Source of the DNA: an uncultured Candidatus Melainabacteria bacterium
GTDB taxonomy: Bacteria > Cyanobacteriota > Vampirovibrionia > Gastranaerophilales > Gastranaerophilaceae
NCBI GenBank assembly: GCA_947525005.1
Contig: CANNUY010000009.1
Span: 1 to 64,000 of the forward strand
Reading direction: 5' to 3'
DNA: 64,000 nt
The notes beneath the pieces are model-generated. The model was not told the origin of the DNA. It saw nothing but the letters and a program-made list of their open reading frames with translations, and searched no databases. Shown in pieces: positions 58,606 through 64,000 of this stretch (its first letter is position 1; every line of letters begins with the position of its first letter). A program made the translations under genes and the position numbers.

Positions 58606-61600
58606 ATGTCAAAGAAAACAATAACTGTTGATGGTAATTATGCAGCAGCACACGTTGCTTATGCACTTAGTGAAGTATCTGCAATATATCCGATTACACC
58701 ATCTTCTACAATGGGCGAATGGATAGATGAATGGTCATCACAACATAAAGAAAATATTTGGGGTAAAGAAGTTAGCGTAGCAGAAATGCAATCAGAAGCA
58801 GGTGCAGCAGGTGCTGTTCACGGTTCATTGGCTGCAGGTTCTTTGACTTCTACATATACTGCTTCTCAAGGTCTATTACTGATGATTCCTGTAATGCATA
58901 AAATCGCTGGTGAAATGCTTCCTACAGTATTCCATGTTGCTGCTCGTGCATTGGCTGCTCAATCATTAGCAATCTTTGGTGACCATACAGACGTTATGGG
59001 TTGCCGTAATACAGGGTTTGCTATGCTTGCTGCTAACTCTGTTCAAGAAGAAATGGATATGGCTCTTGTTGCTCATTTGGCTACTTATAAAGCTAAAGTT
59101 CCATTTTTGCAATTCTTTGATGGATTTAGAACCTCTCATGAAATTCACAAGATTGAAGAAATTTCTTATGATGAAATAAAATCTTTAGTTGAACCAAAAT
59201 ATATAGAAGAATTTAGAAATAGAGCACTTCGTCCAGAAGCTCCTGTTTGTAAAGTTGGTGCTCAAAATACTGATGTTTATTTTCAAGGTAGAGAAACAGT
59301 AAATAAATATTATGATGCTGTTCCTGACATTGTACAAGAATATATGGACAAGGTTGCTAAAGTGACTGGACGTCAATATCACCCATTTGATTATGTCGGT
59401 GCTCCTGATGCAACGGATGTTATTGTAGCTATTGGTTCTGGTTGTGAAACAATTGAAGAAACAATTACATATTTGAACAAAAATCGTGGTACAAAATATG
59501 GTTTAGTAAAAGTTAGATTATATAGACCATTTGATGTTGAAAGATTTAACCAAGCATTGCCAGATTCTGTAAAACGTATTGCGGTTTTAGATAGAACAAA
59601 AGAACCTGGTTCAATTGGTGAACCTCTATATCTTGATGTTGTAGCTGCTTTGAGTGGTACTAAACAAGATGTAAGAGTAATTGGTGGACGTTATGGCTTG
59701 TCTTCAAAAGAATTTACACCATCAATGGTTTTAGCTGTTTATAAACACTTGGAAAATAATGGATTCCATGGATTTACAGTTGGGATTGATGATGACGTAA
59801 CTCATAAATCATTAAAAATTGATGAACACATTGTAACAGAGCCTGAAGGTACTACAAACTGTATGTTCTGGGGACTTGGTTCTGATGGTACTGTTGGTGC
59901 TAACAAAAACTCTATTAAGATAATAGGTCAATATACGGATAAAGATGCTCAAGCATACTTTGCTTATGACTCTAAAAAATCATTTGGGGTTACAGTATCT
60001 CACTTGAGATTTGGTGATGAACCTATAAAATCAACATATTTGATTACTGCACCTGATTTTGTATCTTGTTCTGCACACGCTTATGTTGGTAGATATGATT
60101 TATTAAAAGGTATTAAAGAAGGTGGTGCATTCTTATTAAATTCACCATATTCTGCAGAAGAAGCTTTTTGTCATTTATCAAGAGATTTGCAAAAAACCAT
60201 TATTGATAAAAAAATCAAGTTCTACAATGTAAACGCAGAAGAACTTGTTAAACAACAACCTGGTTTGCGTGGTAAAGGTGCCAATACAGTTATGATGGTT
60301 GCATACTTCAAGGTATCAGGAATTGTTCCGTTTGAACAAGCCTTAGAAGGTATGAAATCAATGACAATCAAAACCTTTAAGAAAAAAGGTGATGACGTTG
60401 TTAATATGAACTTAGCCTTGATTGATGCAGCTGTTGATGCTTGTAAAGAGGTTGAAGTTCCAACTTCATTAGACGGAGTTGGTTGTATTGATGATATTGA
60501 AATATTACCAAAGGATGCTGATGAATTTGCAAGAAAAGTTATTGAACCATCTATGAGATTAAAAGGTGATGAAATACCTGTATCTGCTATGAGTGTTGAT
60601 GGTGTAATTCCTACAGGTACTGCTTGTTTAGAAAAACGTGGTATAGCACCAAGAGTTCCAAAATGGAATTCTGAATTCTGTATCCAATGTGGTATTTGTG
60701 CATCAGCTTGTCCACATGCAGCTATAAGAACAAAACTTGCTAATCCTGAGGATTTGAAAAATGCACCAGAGTCATTCAAGATGATTGATGCAAAACCTTC
60801 TTTAAATGGTGAAAAATTCAAGGTTCAAGTATATTGTGAAGATTGTACAGGTTGTGGAGTTTGTGTTGATCAATGTCCTATGTCAAAGGTTGAAGGTAAA
60901 AAAGCTTTGACATGGTCTACATTAGATGATGAAATTACAGCTTGTGAATTAGAAAACGAAAAATTCTTTGATGAACTACCTGATAACGTAATGGGTAAAA
61001 ATACAACTAAAAATATTAAGGGTGCTATGTTAAGAAAGCCATTATTTGAGTTCTCTGGTGCTTGTGCAGGTTGTGGTGAAACTCCTTATGTTAAATTAGT
61101 TTCTCAATTATATGGTGAAAATGCTATTATTGCCAATGCCACAGGTTGTTCTTCTATTTATTCAGGTACATTCCCGACAATTCCTTATACAAAAACAAAA
61201 GAAGGTAGAGGTCCAGCTTGGGCAAATTCATTATTTGAAGACAATGCTGAGTTTGGTTATGGTATGAGATTAGCAGTAGATAAAAATAGAGATACATTGA
61301 AAACTTATGTAGAAAAAGTAATTGCTAATGAAAAAACACCTGCTGATTTGAAAGAGGCTCTTGAAAAAGCTATTTCATACTTTGATAATTCAAAATCAGA
61401 AGAAGCTCTTAAATCTCAAAATGAAGTAAAATCATTGTTGGCAAAATATTCTGATAGTGAATGTTCTGACTTAGCAAAGGTTAGAGAGCTACAAGACTAC
61501 TTTACTGATAAATCAGTATGGATAATCGGTGGTGACGGTTGGGCAAACGATATTGGATATGGTGGTATTGACCACGTTCTTGCTCAAGGTAAAAATGTAA

Positions 61601-62145
61601 ATATTTTAGTGCTTGATACAGAGGTATATTCAAACACAGGTGGTCAGGCTTCAAAATCAACACCAACTGGTGCTGTTGCTAAGTTTGCAACAGGTGGTAA
61701 AAAAACATATAAGAAAAATATGGGCTTGATGAGTATGTCATACGGTTATGTATACGTTGCCTCAGTTGCGCTTGGTGCTGATAGAATGCAAACTCTTAAG
61801 GCATTCCAAGAAGCAGAAGCTTATAATGGACCATCTATTATATTTGCGTATGCTCCTTGTATCGCACACGGTATTGATATGAGTAAAACTCAAACAGAAC
61901 AAAAACGTGCTGTTGAAGCTGGTTATTTCCCATTGTATAGATATAACCCAGAAAATGAACAACCATTCACTTGGGACGCAAAAGAACCTAAAGGAAGTTA
62001 TCAAGACTTTATCAGAAGTGAAGGACGTTATAAATCATTGATGAAAACTAATCCAGACTCAGCAGAAGAATTGTATGCTAAAGCTGAAGACGACGCCACA
62101 AAAAGAATGGCAGTTTATAAAGCTGTTGGTGAATTAATGAAGTAG
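58606..62145 (+). CDS. nifJ: Pyruvate:ferredoxin (flavodoxin) oxidoreductase
   Basis: Oxidatively decarboxylates pyruvate to acetyl-CoA and CO2, passing electrons to ferredoxin; the central enzyme of anaerobic pyruvate use. Single-chain form of 1179 residues with the usual order: N-terminal pyruvate-binding domain (YPITPSSTMGEW), gamma domain, two ferredoxin clusters (CIQCGICASACPHA and CEDCTGCGVCVDQCP, about 686-760), and the TPP domain (CAGCGETPYVKL, WIIGGDGWANDIGYGG, DTEVYSNTGGQASKS). Strong GGAGGAG site. No oxygen-dependent pyruvate dehydrogenase is in the window. Confidence 0.96.
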   Translation: MSKKTITVDGNYAAAHVAYALSEVSAIYPITPSSTMGEWIDEWSSQHKENIWGKEVSVAEMQSEAGAAGAVHGSLAAGSLTSTYTASQGLLLMIPVMHKIAGEMLPTVFHVAARALAAQSLAIFGDHTDVMGCRNTGFAMLAANSVQEEMDMALVAHLATYKAKVPFLQFFDGFRTSHEIHKIEEISYDEIKSLVEPKYIEEFRNRALRPEAPVCKVGAQNTDVYFQGRETVNKYYDAVPDIVQEYMDKVAKVTGRQYHPFDYVGAPDATDVIVAIGSGCETIEETITYLNKNRGTKYGLVKVRLYRPFDVERFNQALPDSVKRIAVLDRTKEPGSIGEPLYLDVVAALSGTKQDVRVIGGRYGLSSKEFTPSMVLAVYKHLENNGFHGFTVGIDDDVTHKSLKIDEHIVTEPEGTTNCMFWGLGSDGTVGANKNSIKIIGQYTDKDAQAYFAYDSKKSFGVTVSHLRFGDEPIKSTYLITAPDFVSCSAHAYVGRYDLLKGIKEGGAFLLNSPYSAEEAFCHLSRDLQKTIIDKKIKFYNVNAEELVKQQPGLRGKGANTVMMVAYFKVSGIVPFEQALEGMKSMTIKTFKKKGDDVVNMNLALIDAAVDACKEVEVPTSLDGVGCIDDIEILPKDADEFARKVIEPSMRLKGDEIPVSAMSVDGVIPTGTACLEKRGIAPRVPKWNSEFCIQCGICASACPHAAIRTKLANPEDLKNAPESFKMIDAKPSLNGEKFKVQVYCEDCTGCGVCVDQCPMSKVEGKKALTWSTLDDEITACELENEKFFDELPDNVMGKNTTKNIKGAMLRKPLFEFSGACAGCGETPYVKLVSQLYGENAIIANATGCSSIYSGTFPTIPYTKTKEGRGPAWANSLFEDNAEFGYGMRLAVDKNRDTLKTYVEKVIANEKTPADLKEALEKAISYFDNSKSEEALKSQNEVKSLLAKYSDSECSDLAKVRELQDYFTDKSVWIIGGDGWANDIGYGGIDHVLAQGKNVNILVLDTEVYSNTGGQASKSTPTGAVAKFATGGKKTYKKNMGLMSMSYGYVYVASVALGADRMQTLKAFQEAEAYNGPSIIFAYAPCIAHGIDMSKTQTEQKRAVEAGYFPLYRYNPENEQPFTWDAKEPKGSYQDFIRSEGRYKSLMKTNPDSAEELYAKAEDDATKRMAVYKAVGELMK

Positions 62146-62149
62146 GTAT

Positions 62150-62590
62150 ATGAAAAAAGTAATTTCATTTGTAATATGTTCAGTATTATTTTTGATGTTT
62201 TCTATGTTTTTAACAGCGAAAGCAGAACAGTATGTACTTGCTTGTAAAATAAAAATTACGGCAGTAAGAATGTTTTCAGATGAAGTTTTACGTTCATATA
62301 TGATTGATAGATATTTTATTATAGACACTCTCTTAGAGGGTGTCTATGATGCTAATAATTTACCTTTAGATGTTCAGAGTTTTACAAAATCTCAGATAAC
62401 TTTTTCTAAACGTGCTCAAAGTTTTGCTGATGTTGTAGATACTCAGCTTGTTTATAATAGGTATACACATGAGATTACTTTGAATGAGATTTATGCGTAT
62501 TCTTCTCAGTTTGACCAGCGTGCAAGGTTCGTAACGAAAGGTAAAGGTAGTTGTCGAGAAATTAAGATAAACCGAACTCCATTATTTTAG
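62150..62590 (+). CDS. Secreted 146-aa protein of unknown function
   Basis: Signal peptide MKKVISFVICSVLFLMFSMFLTAKA, then about 120 residues of mixed helix and strand (ITAVRMFSDEVLRSYM, FSKRAQSFADVV, YTHEITLNEIYAYSSQFDQR). No family recognised; no membrane segment after cleavage. It starts 4 bp after nifJ and 20 bp before a secreted amidase, so a periplasmic wall-related role is possible. Confidence 0.72.
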   Translation: MKKVISFVICSVLFLMFSMFLTAKAEQYVLACKIKITAVRMFSDEVLRSYMIDRYFIIDTLLEGVYDANNLPLDVQSFTKSQITFSKRAQSFADVVDTQLVYNRYTHEITLNEIYAYSSQFDQRARFVTKGKGSCREIKINRTPLF

Positions 62591-62610
62591 GTAAGGATAA
62601 AACGATTTTT

Positions 62611-64000
62611 ATGAAAAAGATTTTTTTATTGATATTTTGTATGATTTGTTTTTCAACCGTTGCAAATGCGTTAGTTGTCACATATCCTGCATCTCAAAAT
62701 GTTGTTGTTGATGAAAGTTCAATCTTTTTCTTAGGTAAAATTGATAGAATGGAGAAGGTATATATTAATGACAAATTGGTTATTCCTTCTAAATCAAGAG
62801 CTTTTAGTTATTTTACGACATTAAAAGATGGCGAAAATATTTTTGCGATTACTAAGAAAGATATTTGGGGTAATGTTGAAACTTTGCAATATAAAATCAT
62901 AAAAGATACTTCTAAAAAAGCTAAGTTTGTTAATGAATTTGTAGAAGCTCCTTCTAAATATTATGTGACAACAAAAAATGATGTTGTGTTAAGAAACACT
63001 CCAATAGATGCAGGCATGAACAGGCTTGGTTATCTTCCTAAAGACACAAAACTTGTTGTTGATGGTGTTCAAAACCAGTTCTCAAGGATTTATCTAGCGA
63101 AAGATTTGTATGGCTGGGTAAAGACATCTGATGTTTCAGTGTTACCTATAATTAAAGAAAAAACATTATCTGACAATGATGAACAAGTTGAAAAAGAAGA
63201 ACCTGAGTTTGTTTATACTCCTAATACAATTTTAAATTCTGGAAAAGATAAGGATAATCCTGAAATTTATAGAGTACAGGTTACAAACAATACGCCATAT
63301 TCACTTGTTAGTGATGGAAACAAGGTGACTCTTTCTGTTTATAATTTGAGCAGGATAGGTGAAATTGCTACAAAAGATTTTCAAATGGGGAAATTTGGAC
63401 GTTATTCTTTGTCTATGAAAGATGGAGTGATTGATTTTATTCTTAAACCATCTCCTATTACAAAGTCAAATTATTCTAACAAGAATGTAAAAGTTGTTAT
63501 TGATGCAGGTCACGGTGGGAATGAAATTGGTGCAGTTGGTTGCTTAGGTCATAAAGAAAAAAATATTAATATAGATATTGCTCACAAATTGAAACGACTT
63601 TTAGAATTCCATAATTTTGAAGTTTATATGACGAGGGAAAAAGATGAATTTGTAAGTCTTCAAAATCGTGTAGATTTTGCAAAGTCAAAAGACGCATTGA
63701 TATTTATAAGTATTCATTTGAATGCTGTTCCAATATCTTCTAATCCTGCTTTGAATACAGGGACAATCGTTTTCTATTTTAATACTGTTGCAAAACCTTT
63801 GGCTTCAGAATTGGCAAACGAGATATCAAAAGAAATCGGAACACAAAATAATGGTGCATCACAAGCTAGTTTTGCTGTTATTAGACCAACCGAATATATT
63901 GGAGTTCTTGTTGAACTAGCGTATTTGTGTAATCCTAAAGACGCTCCTATTTATAAATCAAAGTTTTTTGCGCATCGTTCAGCACAAGGTATTTATAAAG
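62611..64000 (+). CDS. N-acetylmuramoyl-L-alanine amidase (Amidase_3), partial
   Basis: Runs off the right edge; about 463 codons are visible. Signal peptide MKKIFLLIFCMICFSTVANA, a beta-rich N-terminal part, an SH3-like segment (about 125-172, VLRNTPIDAG to YGWVKTSDV) and the zinc amidase domain from about 295: VKVVIDAGHGGNEIGAVGC, GHKEKNINIDIAHKLK and FISIHLNAVP, giving zinc His, Glu and His. It cuts the amide bond between muramic acid and the stem peptide during cell separation. TAAGGA precedes ATG 62611. EnvC/NlpD-type proteins, such as the one at 23981, are the known activators of this enzyme class. Confidence 0.9.
   Translation, partial: MKKIFLLIFCMICFSTVANALVVTYPASQNVVVDESSIFFLGKIDRMEKVYINDKLVIPSKSRAFSYFTTLKDGENIFAITKKDIWGNVETLQYKIIKDTSKKAKFVNEFVEAPSKYYVTTKNDVVLRNTPIDAGMNRLGYLPKDTKLVVDGVQNQFSRIYLAKDLYGWVKTSDVSVLPIIKEKTLSDNDEQVEKEEPEFVYTPNTILNSGKDKDNPEIYRVQVTNNTPYSLVSDGNKVTLSVYNLSRIGEIATKDFQMGKFGRYSLSMKDGVIDFILKPSPITKSNYSNKNVKVVIDAGHGGNEIGAVGCLGHKEKNINIDIAHKLKRLLEFHNFEVYMTREKDEFVSLQNRVDFAKSKDALIFISIHLNAVPISSNPALNTGTIVFYFNTVAKPLASELANEISKEIGTQNNGASQASFAVIRPTEYIGVLVELAYLCNPKDAPIYKSKFFAHRSAQGIYK

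Noticed and set aside
60222..60821. 199-aa minus-strand frame inside nifJ
   Set aside because: nifJ is certain here, including its ferredoxin cysteine motifs; the antisense frame has no family features.

Overview
The window is low-GC (about one third G+C), densely packed bacterial DNA from a diderm anaerobe. Pointers to the cell type are an LptD/OstA-like outer-membrane assembly protein, an EnvC-like murein hydrolase activator, an Amidase_3 protein, lipoprotein signal peptidase, pyruvate:ferredoxin oxidoreductase, an autonomous glycyl-radical protein and a Crp/Fnr regulator. The set of unrecognised proteins (short N-terminal F-K-G/A/S motifs, 'MGL..SQ.RLL' coiled-coil proteins, large helical proteins next to glycoside hydrolases) resembles the gut lineage Candidatus Gastranaerophilales (Melainabacteria/Vampirovibrionia). 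That assignment comes from remembered family character, not from a search.

Layout. 1-471: tandem promoter/leader copies pointing left, with a terminator between them. 472-9441: manC-mtaB, an unknown small protein, rpsA, maf, a 492-aa coiled-coil protein and the gmk-coaBC-nif3 operon. 9567-16284: a tight operon pxpA-yvcK-panB-panC-oxidoreductase-CDP-alcohol phosphatidyltransferase-trmL-nnrD, facing an orphan OmpR-type response regulator. 17067-23778: ABC ATPase, yajQ, an unknown glycine-rich protein, then rlmH-mscS-rsmG-(ATPase+TPR) on the minus strand. 23877-27902: an envelope operon (34-aa membrane miniprotein, EnvC-like, LptD-like, class II aldolase). 28482-31518: MFS transporter and cysK-cysE. 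32148-36510: GH13 enzyme, HTH/zinc-ribbon protein and TPR-glycosyltransferase. 36581-37594: grcA divergent from a Crp/Fnr gene, with two identical palindromes between them. 38392-39398: tRNA-Lys with a decayed tandem copy, and higBA. 39430-48097: very large lineage-specific proteins and a second GH13 enzyme. 48420-51543: small coiled-coil protein, rluD, lspA and a secreted NTF2-like protein. 51650-55321: tRNA-Arg, a sigma-factor-like protein fused to eight 36-residue mTERF-like repeats, a Fic protein and an ADP-ribosyltransferase-like protein. 55366-64000: trkA-trkH, nifJ and the start of an amidase gene.

Most notable points. (1) The protein at 51791-53746 joins sigma region 2/4-like segments to an uninterrupted array of eight 36-residue repeats of mTERF character. 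(2) Several unrecognised genes share one promoter architecture with exact spacing: a TTAAG...TGTtAC or doubled TGTAA box, then 40-42 bp, then a TTATATA -10. It may be a regulon of an OmpR-type regulator. (3) At least six genes have a clear promoter whose predicted start lies 0-3 nt from the ATG, so leaderless mRNAs are likely. (4) A Fic gene and an ART-like gene sit together beside the sigma/mTERF gene. (5) Two short N-terminal peptide motifs recur in otherwise unrelated large proteins and look like sorting or docking tags.
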